Below, one piece after another: positions 1 through 7,389 of a stretch of DNA of 59,442 nt. Both the position numbers and the translations under genes were made by a program. The notes beneath the pieces are model-generated. The model did no database searches and was not told where the DNA came from. It was given only the letters and a program-made list of their open reading frames with translations. Origin of the DNA: Bacteroidales bacterium (GTDB lineage: Bacteria; Bacteroidota; Bacteroidia; Bacteroidales; P3); the NCBI GenBank assembly GCA_017483575.1, contig JAFUWF010000008.1, forward strand, positions 1 to 59,442, in the 5' to 3' direction. Each line of letters begins with the position of its first letter. Positions within the stretch are counted from its first letter, which is position 1.

Positions 1-1
1 C

Positions 2-211
2 ACCGACGGTCCTTTGACCCTTGCCACCGACGGCATGGCGCAGGCGGTATTCGTCTACACCCTCAGCGGCAACCCCGTGGGCGGATGGCGCATGAACGCC
101 CTCACCGAGACTTCCCTCTCGCTCGATGTCTCCGCCCTCGCTCCCGGCGTCTACCTCCTCTCCGTAACCACCCCCAATGCCACCACTACCGCAAAGTTCA
201 TCCGCCGATGA
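2..211 (+). CDS. C-terminal tail of a T9SS type A sorted protein (5' end outside window)
   Basis: Only the last 69 codons lie in the window; the frame is open to the left edge. The end has the pattern of a type IX secretion type A sorting domain: an amphipathic beta segment, the motif GVYLLSV, then a basic end KFIRR before the stop. In this family the tail directs export through the outer-membrane T9SS and is then removed. The cargo domain is not visible, so the substrate function is unknown. Three further candidate surface proteins lie in this window (7390-10389, 49349-51916, 53662-57246). Confidence 0.75.
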   Translation, partial: TDGPLTLATDGMAQAVFVYTLSGNPVGGWRMNALTETSLSLDVSALAPGVYLLSVTTPNATTTAKFIRR

Positions 212-241
212 CATGTGGAAGTCTCAATCAGGATTAAGACT

Positions 242-410
242 CAATCAGAATGAAAAGAACTAAAAGATAATATTCTCAATCAGAATGAAAAGAATGGAAA
301 AGAAATTATTTTCAATCAGATTGCAAAAGGTTTTATAAGAAAGTTTCTGATGGTTCTTTTTGTTCTGATTGGGATTATTTTCTTTTAAAATCTTTTACAA
401 TCTGATTGAG
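242..410. repeat. AT-rich imperfect inverted repeat built on CAATCAGA / TCTGATTG
   Basis: CAATCAGA occurs at about 242, 278 and 313 (35-36 bases apart), and its reverse form TCTGATTG at about 364 and 401 (37 apart). The segment from 275 to about 330 pairs with the reverse complement of about 352-410, including the A-rich blocks between the motifs, so the transcript could fold into a long imperfect hairpin. It lies between the 3' ends of the T9SS gene and the HU gene, where a bidirectional 3'-end structure would fit. No coding frame is visible here. Confidence 0.6.
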
Positions 411-431
411 TTTTATTGTGTTATGATTGCT

Positions 432-504
432 CCGGACACACTCCTCCGTCCGCACTCCGTGCGTCCACCTCCCCTAACTTAGGGGAGGAGCCAGGATAGC
501 AGAG
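432..504 (+). repeat. Palindromic interspersed element, copy 1
   Basis: A short unit with two hairpins: a stem around 447-465 (GTCCGCAC / GTGCGTCC-like) and CTCCCCTAA / TTAGGGGAG at 469-488. A second copy on the opposite strand lies at 38711-38785 inside mnmA. It shares the outer ACACACTCCTC, the second stem and the GATAGC end. This suggests a small non-autonomous palindromic (REP or MITE-like) repeat. It sits in the HU 3' intergenic region. Confidence 0.6.
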
Positions 505-561
505 TTGCTGACATAGACTCTGGTCTCATGGCATGGAGGGGGGACGGAGGGGAGAGGGGGC

Positions 562-605
562 AAAAAAAAGGAACCGGGGCGTCCGTGTGGGGGCGTCCCG
601 GTTCG
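562..605 (-). terminator. Rho-independent terminator of the HU gene
   Basis: Read on the minus strand, a GC-rich stem with arms GAACCGGG and CCCCGGTTC is followed directly by eight T residues. It lies about 30 bases past the HU stop codon. Confidence 0.75.
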
Positions 606-636
606 TTGTTGTTCGAAGGCTGTGGGTCAGGCTCGC

Positions 637-900
637 TTATTTGAGGAGCTTGCTGCCGGCTTTGAACTTGGCCACTTTCTTGGCGGGCACTTTGACGGCT
701 TTGCCGGTGCGAGGGTTCTTGGCGGTGCGGGCTTTGCGTTTCACAACGCTGAAGGTACCGAAGCCAATGAGGGTCACTTTCTCGCCTTTTTTCAGCTCGG
801 CCTGGATGGCATCGAAGCAAGCGGTCATTGCCTGTTTGGCGGCGACTTTGGTCATGCCGGTCTTGGCGGCCATGGCGTTAACAAGTTCAGTTTTGTTCAT
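637..900 (-). CDS. HU family DNA-binding protein
   Basis: An 87-residue histone-like protein of standard HU/IHF length. It has the N-terminal helical dimerisation part (start MNKTELVNAMA), the motif GFGTF before the arm, and the DNA-binding arm with the family pattern AKNPRTGK, ending in a lysine-rich tail. It should act as a homodimer that bends and compacts DNA in the nucleoid. It is monocistronic, with its own promoter upstream and a strong terminator downstream. The sequence does not distinguish HU-alpha from HU-beta types. Confidence 0.95.
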   Translation of the reverse strand: MNKTELVNAMAAKTGMTKVAAKQAMTACFDAIQAELKKGEKVTLIGFGTFSVVKRKARTAKNPRTGKAVKVPAKKVAKFKAGSKLLK

Positions 901-948
901 AATGATGAATGTTTAAGGGTTTGTAATTATTTGTCTTTCTTTTCGGTG

Positions 949-981
949 CAAATGTAAGAATTTTTTTTGATACAAAACAAA
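949..981 (-). promoter_or_regulatory. Bacteroidetes-type promoter of the HU gene
   Basis: On the minus strand TACATTTG (949-956) matches the -7 consensus TAnnTTTG. TTTTG copies lie 16 and 21 bases upstream (973-977 and 978-982) as -33 candidates. The expected start leaves a leader of about 40 bases. Confidence 0.6.
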
Positions 982-1022
982 ATTTTTTTTTAATTTTTTT
1001 CGTATTTTTATGAGGGTGTTTT

Positions 1023-1961
1023 CTATAGCTTTGTTTTCCAGTCTTTTAGTTTGTTGCCACGAAGAAAATCTTCGATGGAATTTTTTCGTTTTCCGCTCAT
1101 TTGGAGGCTCAAAATCTGGATGAAACCGTCTGCTACACCGATTTTTAAGACCTTTTTTTCGTCGCAGACGAGGGCGCCTGGGGTGCCGTTGGGGTCGGGA
1201 ATGGGAGCCACGTCGAAGACTTTGAAGAGGACTTCCTGGCCCTGGGGGTTGACGAGGGTGAGGAGGGCGGCGGGGTAGGGTGCGAGGCCGCGGACGAGGT
1301 TGGCGAGGTGGTGTGCGGGCTGGTGGAGGTCGAGGAGGCAGAAGTCCTTGAAGATCTTGGGTGCCGCGGAGGGGGTGCCTTCCTGGGGGCGGGGGGTGAC
1401 GGTGCCGGCCTGGATGCCGTCGAGGGTGCGGACGACGAGGTCACGGCCCATGAGGGCCAGGCGGTCGTGGAGGCTGCCGGCGTTGTCGTCGGGGGCGATG
1501 GGGGTCTCGGCCTGGAGGAGGATCTGGCCTTCGTCGATGTAGTGGTTGAGGAGGAAGGTGGTGACGCCGGTGCGGGTGTCGCCGTTGATGATGGCGTGGT
1601 TGATGGGTGCTGCGCCGCGGTAGGCGGGGAGGAGGGAGGCGTGGAGGTTGAAGGTGCCGTGGGGCGGCATGTTCCACACGGCTTCGGGGAGCATGCGGAA
1701 AGCCACGACGACGAACATGTCGGCCTGGAAGGCGGCGAGCTGTTCGAGGAACTGTGGGTCGCGCAGGCGTTCGGGCTGGAGGAGTGGCAGGTTGTGGGCA
1801 AGGGCATATTCCTTGACGGCGCTGGGCATGAACTTGTGTCCGCGTCCGGCCTGGCGGTCGGGCACGGTGACGACGGCGCAGACCTCGTGGCGCGGTGTCA
1901 GCATGATGGCGTCGAGGCTTTGGACGGCGAAGTCGGGGGTTCCAAAAAAGACTATCTTCAC
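1023..1961 (-). CDS. fmt: Methionyl-tRNA formyltransferase
   Basis: A 312-residue protein that formylates Met-tRNA(fMet) using 10-formyl-THF. The N-terminal transferase domain starts KIVFFGTPDF and carries the formyl-folate motif NLHASLLPAYRG with the catalytic Asn/His. A C-terminal OB-like domain follows. I chose GTG at 1961 because homology begins there: the frame stays open upstream but the upstream residues are Arg/Pro-rich shadow of ribH. The GTG overlaps the ribH TGA by four bases (GTGA), so the two are translationally coupled. Last gene of the dpp7-rpoN-ribH-fmt unit. Confidence 0.95.
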   Translation of the reverse strand: MKIVFFGTPDFAVQSLDAIMLTPRHEVCAVVTVPDRQAGRGHKFMPSAVKEYALAHNLPLLQPERLRDPQFLEQLAAFQADMFVVVAFRMLPEAVWNMPPHGTFNLHASLLPAYRGAAPINHAIINGDTRTGVTTFLLNHYIDEGQILLQAETPIAPDDNAGSLHDRLALMGRDLVVRTLDGIQAGTVTPRPQEGTPSAAPKIFKDFCLLDLHQPAHHLANLVRGLAPYPAALLTLVNPQGQEVLFKVFDVAPIPDPNGTPGALVCDEKKVLKIGVADGFIQILSLQMSGKRKNSIEDFLRGNKLKDWKTKL

Positions 1962-2452
1962 GGCAGGGAAACGGCTTGGTCGGTGAAACGGAGCATCTTC
2001 AGGGCGGCGATGGCGCCTTCGACGCCCTTGTTGCCGTGGCGGCCGCCGGCGCGGTCGAGGGCCTGCTCCATGGTGTCGGTGGTGAGGACGCTGAAGATGA
2101 TGGGCTTGTGGTTGGCCAGGGCCACGTTGGTGAGGCCCTGGGAGACGGCCTGGCAGATGAACTCGAAGTGGCGTGTTTCGCCCTGGATGACGCATCCGAT
2201 GCAGATGACGGCGTCGATGCTGTCGAGCTCGGCGAGGGTGTCGGCGGCATAGGAGAGTTCGTAGGTGCCGGGGACGCGGTAGGTGCGTATGTTCTCGGGG
2301 CGTACGCCGTTCTGTCGGAGGGTGCTGACGGCGCCGTCGAGCATGGCGTCGGTGACCTCGGGGTTCCATTCGGCGGCGACGACGGCGATGGTCCAGGGGC
2401 TGCCGTCGGGCACGGCGGTGGGGTCGTAGTCGGAGAGGTTGGTTTTCTTCAT
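1958..2452 (-). CDS. ribH: 6,7-dimethyl-8-ribityllumazine synthase
   Basis: A 164-residue lumazine synthase, the penultimate enzyme of riboflavin synthesis (5-amino-6-ribitylaminouracil plus dihydroxybutanone phosphate). Visible motifs: VPGTYEL (substrate loop), GCVIQGETRHFE with the conserved histidine, and the end pattern TDTMEQALDRAGG / NKG. Length is normal for the 60-mer or pentamer family. No other riboflavin genes lie nearby. It sits between rpoN (16 bases upstream) and fmt (4-base overlap). Confidence 0.95.
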   Translation of the reverse strand: MKKTNLSDYDPTAVPDGSPWTIAVVAAEWNPEVTDAMLDGAVSTLRQNGVRPENIRTYRVPGTYELSYAADTLAELDSIDAVICIGCVIQGETRHFEFICQAVSQGLTNVALANHKPIIFSVLTTDTMEQALDRAGGRHGNKGVEGAIAALKMLRFTDQAVSLP

Positions 2453-2468
2453 GATGTGTGGGTGGGGA

Positions 2469-4859
2469 TTAAAAATCTTTGATGCTATAGGTGGTTGCCG
2501 TGGGCACGGCGGGGCGTTTCTTGCCGTTCTTGGTTTCTTTGATGATGCTTTGGTCGGCCTTGTAGTCGAGGCTCTGGCCTTTGCGGGGCTGCTGGATGCC
2601 GAAGTAGGTCTTGTCGAGGTGGAGGCGGCGGGTGCGGAGGGAGTAGTTGGTGAAGTCGAGGATCCACTCGGGGTCGAAGGTCTGGTAGAGGAAGCGGCAT
2701 TCGAAGTGGAGATGGGGACCTGTGGAGTTGCCTGTGGAGCCTCCGAGGCCTATGATGTCGCCTGCGGCGACGGGCTGGTTGGGCTGGACGTTGATTTTGG
2801 AGAGGTGGCCGTAGAGGGTCTCGAGGCCGTTGGGGTGGCGGACGACGATGCAGTTGCCGTAGCCGCCCATGCGCGCTGCCACGCGCACCACGCCGGGGAA
2901 GGCGCAGCGGACGGGGTCGCCGGTGTTGAGGCCTATGTCGACGCCGTGGTGGCCGCGCTGCCAGCGCCAGCCGTAGTTGGAGGTCTTGGGGTTGCGTACG
3001 GGGAAGCAGAAGTCGGTGCTGTCGCGGACGAGGAGGAGGTTGATCTCGTCGGGCAGGAGGTCGAGGGTGGTGCGGCCGAGGGGGTTGACGCGGTGGTGGG
3101 GGAAGGCGTCGTACCAGAGGGGCACGAGGGCGCGCGAGGTTTCGTCGACCTCGGTCGCGGGGGCTTTGGCGGCATCGCGGATGGCTTTGACGGCCTGTTT
3201 GCTCTCGGCTTTGCTCTGGGGTGTGGCCTTGGTGGCGGGCTGGGCGTGGGCGCTGCGGCCCGGAGCCTGCATCTGGCGCGAGGCCTCGAGGCGGGCGTTG
3301 ATGAGGGAGTCGTAGTAGGAGACCTGCGCCGCGAGGGGTGAGAGGGCCGTGGAGAGGAGGAGGACGAGGAGCATCAGCACGCGGCGCAGGCGCGCCACGG
3401 GGTAGCCCAGCTGCTCGCGGTATTTGGCCACGGTGCGGCGTGCCAGGGGATAGCCTTGGGCGTTGAGCAGCTGCGCCAGAGCCTCGTCGGAGAGGGGCGA
3501 TTGCTTGTCCTCGGCCTGGATGGCGTCGGCGAGGCGCTGCTTGATGGTCTGGACGGAGATTTCCTCGCCTTCGTTGTTGGCCATGCCCTTGGAGAAGCAG
3601 TCCTTGAGGGGTATAGTGCCGAAGTCGGTCTGGAGGTATTTGCTGTTGGCCATGCGCGAGACGGTGGAGATGTCGAGTCCTGTGGCGTCGGCCACTTCGC
3701 GCTGGCGGAGGGGTTGCATCTGGTCGGGGTCGCCGGAGAGGAGGAAGCGCCGCTGGTGGCGGATGATGTAGCGCATGACGCGGACGATGGTGTCGTGGCG
3801 TTGCTGGAGGAGGTCGATGAAGCCTTGTGCGTCGGCCTGCTTGGTGCGGAGGAAGGAGAGGGTTTCGCGTTCGGAGGGCGGGGTTTTGATGCCGCGGCGG
3901 TCGCGGTCGGCCTTCTGGGCCTCGTACTGAGCGAGGAGGTCTGTGTAGTAGGTGTTGAGGTTGAGGCGCGGGAGGTTGCCGTCGTTGAGGTAGAAGGAGA
4001 GCTCGCCGTCGTGCTGCTGGAGGATGATGTCGGGGGTGAAGGTGGCTGCGGCGGAGTCGCTGTCGGCGTCGGAGCTGCCGGGCTTGGGGTTGAGGCGGCG
4101 GATGAGGGTTGTGATGCGGTCGAGGGTGGCCTGGTCGATGGCGAGGGCGTTGCAGATGCGCTCGTAGCGGTGGTTGGCGAAGTCGTCGAAGTGGTCGCGG
4201 ATGATTGTCAGGGCCAGGTGGATGATATTGTCAGAGTAGTCTGAATGCTCCGAATATTCGGAGGTTTCCGATATCATGCGCTCGAGCTGCAGCAGGAGGC
4301 ACTCCTGGAGGTTGCGGGCGCCGATGCCGGGAGGGTCGAGGCTCTGGATGATGCGCAGCACCTCCAGTACTTCGTCGCGCGAGGCGTCGATGCCCTGGCG
4401 GAAGGCCATGTCGTTGGTGACGAGGTCGAGGTCGCGGCTGAGGTAGCCGGCGTCGTCGAGGGTGCCGATGAGCTCGTTGGCTATGAGCTGCTGGCGGTCG
4501 GAGAGGCGTCGGGTGATGAGCTGGGCGTTGAGACGGTCGGCGAAGGAGAGGCTGTCGGAGAGGACGAACTCGCGGCGTGTGGCGTTGGGGTCGCTCTCCA
4601 GGTGCTCGCGGTAGTCGAAGGCGTTGTAGTCGTCGTCCTCGTCGGCATCCCAGTCGGAGCGGTCGTGGTCGGCAGCGGAGGCGAGGGAGTCGATGTCCTC
4701 GACGCTGGCGGGGACATCGGCCTCGAGGAGGGGGTTCTTCTCTATCTCCTCCTTGATGGCCTGCTCGAGGTCAGTAACAGGCAACTGCAGCAGACGCATG
4801 AGTTGTATCTGTTGCGGAGAAAGCTTCTGCTGCAGTTGCTGTTGCTGGACTTGCTTCAT
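2469..4859 (-). CDS. rpoN: Sigma-54 factor RpoN fused to membrane segment and M23 (LytM) peptidase
   Basis: One uninterrupted 796-codon frame. Residues 1-493 are a complete sigma-54: glutamine-rich region I (LSPQQIQLMRLLQLP), acidic region II, core-binding part, helix-turn-helix, and the RpoN box ARRTVAKYRE at about 473-482. Normal RpoN ends a few residues after VARLRR. Here the frame runs on without a stop into a hydrophobic segment (about 494-512, ending SPLAAQ like a signal peptide). A coiled Ala/Lys region and an M23 metallopeptidase follow, with ligands H637, D641 and H718 plus H716 (HLHFE). Arg-rich residues before the segment favour N-in/C-out topology. M496 could be an internal start giving a separate secreted peptidase. 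An SE/SD tripeptide run near residues 197-211 comes from a 9-nt repeat. It starts 3 bases after the S46 peptidase stop. The fusion is what I see; its functional meaning is inference. Confidence 0.85.
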   Translation of the reverse strand: MKQVQQQQLQQKLSPQQIQLMRLLQLPVTDLEQAIKEEIEKNPLLEADVPASVEDIDSLASAADHDRSDWDADEDDDYNAFDYREHLESDPNATRREFVLSDSLSFADRLNAQLITRRLSDRQQLIANELIGTLDDAGYLSRDLDLVTNDMAFRQGIDASRDEVLEVLRIIQSLDPPGIGARNLQECLLLQLERMISETSEYSEHSDYSDNIIHLALTIIRDHFDDFANHRYERICNALAIDQATLDRITTLIRRLNPKPGSSDADSDSAAATFTPDIILQQHDGELSFYLNDGNLPRLNLNTYYTDLLAQYEAQKADRDRRGIKTPPSERETLSFLRTKQADAQGFIDLLQQRHDTIVRVMRYIIRHQRRFLLSGDPDQMQPLRQREVADATGLDISTVSRMANSKYLQTDFGTIPLKDCFSKGMANNEGEEISVQTIKQRLADAIQAEDKQSPLSDEALAQLLNAQGYPLARRTVAKYREQLGYPVARLRRVLMLLVLLLSTALSPLAAQVSYYDSLINARLEASRQMQAPGRSAHAQPATKATPQSKAESKQAVKAIRDAAKAPATEVDETSRALVPLWYDAFPHHRVNPLGRTTLDLLPDEINLLLVRDSTDFCFPVRNPKTSNYGWRWQRGHHGVDIGLNTGDPVRCAFPGVVRVAARMGGYGNCIVVRHPNGLETLYGHLSKINVQPNQPVAAGDIIGLGGSTGNSTGPHLHFECRFLYQTFDPEWILDFTNYSLRTRRLHLDKTYFGIQQPRKGQSLDYKADQSIIKETKNGKKRPAVPTATTYSIKDF
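4228..4272. repeat. 9-nt TCCGA-type tandem repeat inside rpoN
   Basis: Five units of about nine bases, each carrying TCAGA, TCTGA, TCCGA or TCGGA at the same phase. In the protein this is a run of SE/SD plus one residue, between the region II and core-binding parts. The same type of repeat is in the DUF4159 gene (37754-37799) and recJ (40751-40784). Confidence 0.6.
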
Positions 4860-4862
4860 TCG

Positions 4863-7025
4863 CTATCTAACGATGTCCATCTCTTCAATCAAGTTCTTGG
4901 CACCGGCATAGACGTCGATGACCCAGAGCATGTAGCGGCTGTCGAGGCAGATGCAGCGCTGGAGGTTCTCTTCGAAGTCGATGTCGCCGCTCATGGCCTC
5001 GCTGTTGCCGTCGAAGGCCAGGCCGATGAGCTGGCCCTTGGCGTTGATGACGGGCGAGCCGGAGTTGCCGCCGGTGATGTCGTTGTTGGTGATGAAGCAG
5101 GTGGGCATCTCACCGTTGCGGTTGGCGTAGCGGCCGAATTCCTTCTTGGCGTAGAGCTCTTTGAGGCGTGCGGGGACGTTGAACTCGCTGTTCTCGGGGT
5201 CTTCCTTCTCGATGACGCCGCGCATGGTGGTGTAGTAGTGGTAGGAGACGCCGTCCTTGGGGTCGTAGGACATGACGTTGCCGTAGGTGAGGCGGATGGT
5301 GCTGTTGGCATCGGGGGACATGAGCTTCTTGCCTTCGTTGATCTGGAGGATGCCGTCGGTGAAGTCGCGGATGCCGCGCTGGAGATTCTCCTCAACGTTT
5401 TCGTCAACATTGGAGGCCAGGCCGCGGTAGGCGTCGAGAGCTTCGTTGCCGGCTTTGGCGAGGGGGTCGTTCTCGAGGGTGCGGAGGCTGGGTTTCTGCA
5501 TGAACTTGGCCAGCTTCTCGGGGTCGGCGAAGATGGATTTCTTGAAGAGGTCTTCGGCATACTCGTCGAAGTTGCCTTTGTACTTCTTGTTGGCCTTGAG
5601 GAGGAACTCGGGGCAGAAGTCGGCGTTCATGTGGTCAACGACATACTTGAACATGTTGGCCACGAGGCGGCGGTCGACGTTCATGTCGTAGTCCTTATAG
5701 AAGTTGTCGATGTAGTTCTGGAGAGCGGAGAGGTCGGCTTTGGGGTCGGCTTCGAGCATACGGGCGAAGGAGTTCTTGACGCGAGCGGCGAAGAGGGGGC
5801 CTTCGGGGCCGGAGAGGAGACCTTCGACGAGATACTGCTGAGCCTCCTCGACGGTGGCGCGGGCGGCATAGCCTTTCTTGATGAGTTCGAGGGCGCGGGA
5901 GTACTTGGGGTTGGTCTGGCGGGAGGCCCACTGCATGTATTCTTTCTCGACGTCCTTCTTGACACCCATGGTGTTGAGGGCGCGGAGGGCCTTGTTCTGC
6001 TCGTTGCTGTACTTCCAGTAGTTGGAGCAGGAGGCGTACTTGGAGGCGTATTTGATGCGTGTGGCCTGGCTGGCGGCCATTTCCTCGCGGAGGATGTTGA
6101 TCTTGACGGTGCGGATCTCGTAGCGGAGCTTGTTGGTGATGTTCATGGTCTCCTCGAGGCCGTAGGAGGTGAGGAAGTGGTCGGTGGTGCCGGGGAAGCC
6201 CATGACCATGGCGAAGTCGCCGTCGTTGATTTCACCGGCGTTGACGGGCAGGTGGTGCTTGGGCTGCAGGGGGACGTTGTCCTTGCTGTAGTCGGCGGGG
6301 CTGCCATCGGGGGCGGTGTAGATGCGGAACATGGAGAAGTCGCAGGTGTGGCGGGGCCAGGACCAGTTGTCGGTGTCGCCACCGAACTTACCCATGGACG
6401 AGGGGGGCGCGCCGACGAGGCGGACATCCTTGTAGATGATGTGGACGAAGAGGAAGAACTGGTTGCCGTTGAACATGGGTTTCACCTGGGCGTTGTATAC
6501 GGTGCCTTTGACGGCCTCGTCGGCAATCTGCTTGGAGACCTTCTCGATGGCAGCCTCGCGGTCACCCTCGCTCATCTCGTCGGTGAGGGCTTCCTTGACA
6601 CGGGCGGTGACATCCTCCATGCGGACGAGGATGGAGGCGGTGAGGCCGGGGTTGGGGAGCTCCTGGTCCATGGTGTATGCCCAGAAACCGTCGCGGAGGT
6701 AGTCGTGCTCCACGGTGGAGTGCTCCTGCAGTTTGCCGTAGCCGCAGTGATGGTTGGTGGACATGAGGCCCTTGCTGGAGATAATTTCACCGGTGCAGAA
6801 GTGCCAGAAGGGACTGCTGGCGTTGCCGAGGCCGACGATGGCATCCTTGAGGCAGGACTGGTTGATGGAGTAGATGTCTTCGGGCGTGAGCTTGAAGCCA
6901 GCCTTCTGCATGTCGGAATAATTCTTGCCGATGAGCGACAGGAGCCACATGCCTTCGTCGGCGCGCACGGTGTTGGGGAGCAGCACGGAGAGCGCCAATG
7001 CGAGTACTAAGGTACGAATTTTCAT
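4863..7025 (-). CDS. dpp7: Family S46 dipeptidyl-peptidase, DPP7 type
   Basis: A 720-residue exported serine peptidase with an N-terminal signal peptide (cleavage likely after VRA). S46 enzymes remove N-terminal dipeptides from peptides in the periplasm of Bacteroidetes that live on protein. The chymotrypsin-fold histidine is in TNHHCGY (about 91-94) and the nucleophile is S655 in GGNSGSP. Residue 673 is Gly (AFDGN), the DPP7 signature for hydrophobic P1 residues; DPP11, which cuts after Asp/Glu, has Arg there. Length matches the family. It is the first gene of a minus-strand unit with rpoN, ribH and fmt, driven by a clear promoter at 7073-7103. Confidence 0.92.
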   Translation of the reverse strand: MKIRTLVLALALSVLLPNTVRADEGMWLLSLIGKNYSDMQKAGFKLTPEDIYSINQSCLKDAIVGLGNASSPFWHFCTGEIISSKGLMSTNHHCGYGKLQEHSTVEHDYLRDGFWAYTMDQELPNPGLTASILVRMEDVTARVKEALTDEMSEGDREAAIEKVSKQIADEAVKGTVYNAQVKPMFNGNQFFLFVHIIYKDVRLVGAPPSSMGKFGGDTDNWSWPRHTCDFSMFRIYTAPDGSPADYSKDNVPLQPKHHLPVNAGEINDGDFAMVMGFPGTTDHFLTSYGLEETMNITNKLRYEIRTVKINILREEMAASQATRIKYASKYASCSNYWKYSNEQNKALRALNTMGVKKDVEKEYMQWASRQTNPKYSRALELIKKGYAARATVEEAQQYLVEGLLSGPEGPLFAARVKNSFARMLEADPKADLSALQNYIDNFYKDYDMNVDRRLVANMFKYVVDHMNADFCPEFLLKANKKYKGNFDEYAEDLFKKSIFADPEKLAKFMQKPSLRTLENDPLAKAGNEALDAYRGLASNVDENVEENLQRGIRDFTDGILQINEGKKLMSPDANSTIRLTYGNVMSYDPKDGVSYHYYTTMRGVIEKEDPENSEFNVPARLKELYAKKEFGRYANRNGEMPTCFITNNDITGGNSGSPVINAKGQLIGLAFDGNSEAMSGDIDFEENLQRCICLDSRYMLWVIDVYAGAKNLIEEMDIVR

Positions 7026-7072
7026 TGTATTAATGATTTTAAATTAATAATTTTTTTGTTTACTCAAGGATG

Positions 7073-7103
7073 CAAAGATACAAGAAAAATCCGATATGGC
7101 AAA
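7073..7103 (-). promoter_or_regulatory. Promoter of the dpp7-rpoN-ribH-fmt unit
   Basis: On the minus strand TTTG (7100-7103), 19 bases, then TATCTTTG (7073-7080): an exact match to the Bacteroidetes sigma-ABfr pattern. The start of transcription would be about 40-50 bases before the dpp7 ATG. Confidence 0.75.
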
Positions 7104-7209
7104 AAAATAATTTCCCATTCATCTTTTTCCGTCAACTCGCGGCCGCAGTAACCTGTTCCTGCAAACCATCGGTCGGCCGGCATGCCCTCTGGTCGGGTTA
7201 TATCCCTGT

Positions 7210-7366
7210 CAAACAGGCCCCAAATACGGCCCATGTCATATAGTATTCATATACTTCTCATATAGTATTCATATACCATATATAAATACTATATGAGAAG
7301 TATATGAATACTATATGTATACTATATGAGAACGGTCGAATAAGACACCCCTTGGAGGCCTGTTTG
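7210..7366 (-). repeat. 11-bp phased inverted-repeat element R1
   Basis: Core 7237-7334. It is made of consecutive 11-base units (ATATAGTATTC, ATATACTTCTC and variants). The left arm 7237-7274 is a near-perfect reverse complement of 7280-7317, giving a stem of about 38 bp, and more units follow to 7334. Outside the core CAAACAGGCC (7210-7219) pairs with GGCCTGTTTG (7357-7366). Read on the minus strand it begins CTTATTCGACCGTTCTCATATAG-like, shared with R2 and R3. It lies between the 3' end of the T9SS gene and the dpp7 promoter. Confidence 0.85.
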
Positions 7367-7389
7367 AGAGCTGCGGATGGACGGGTGGG

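Noticed and set aside
1962-2369. N-terminal extension of Fmt
   Set aside because: Arg/His-rich shadow of ribH; homology starts exactly at the GTG that overlaps the ribH stop.
4245-7010. 921-codon plus-strand open frame
   Set aside because: Antisense to the S46 peptidase and the rpoN start. Its Val/Glu/Gly-rich composition is typical of shadow frames in GC-rich DNA.
7237-7334. CRISPR array at the 11-bp repeats
   Set aside because: No spacers: units follow one another directly and invert in the middle, and there are no cas genes in the window.
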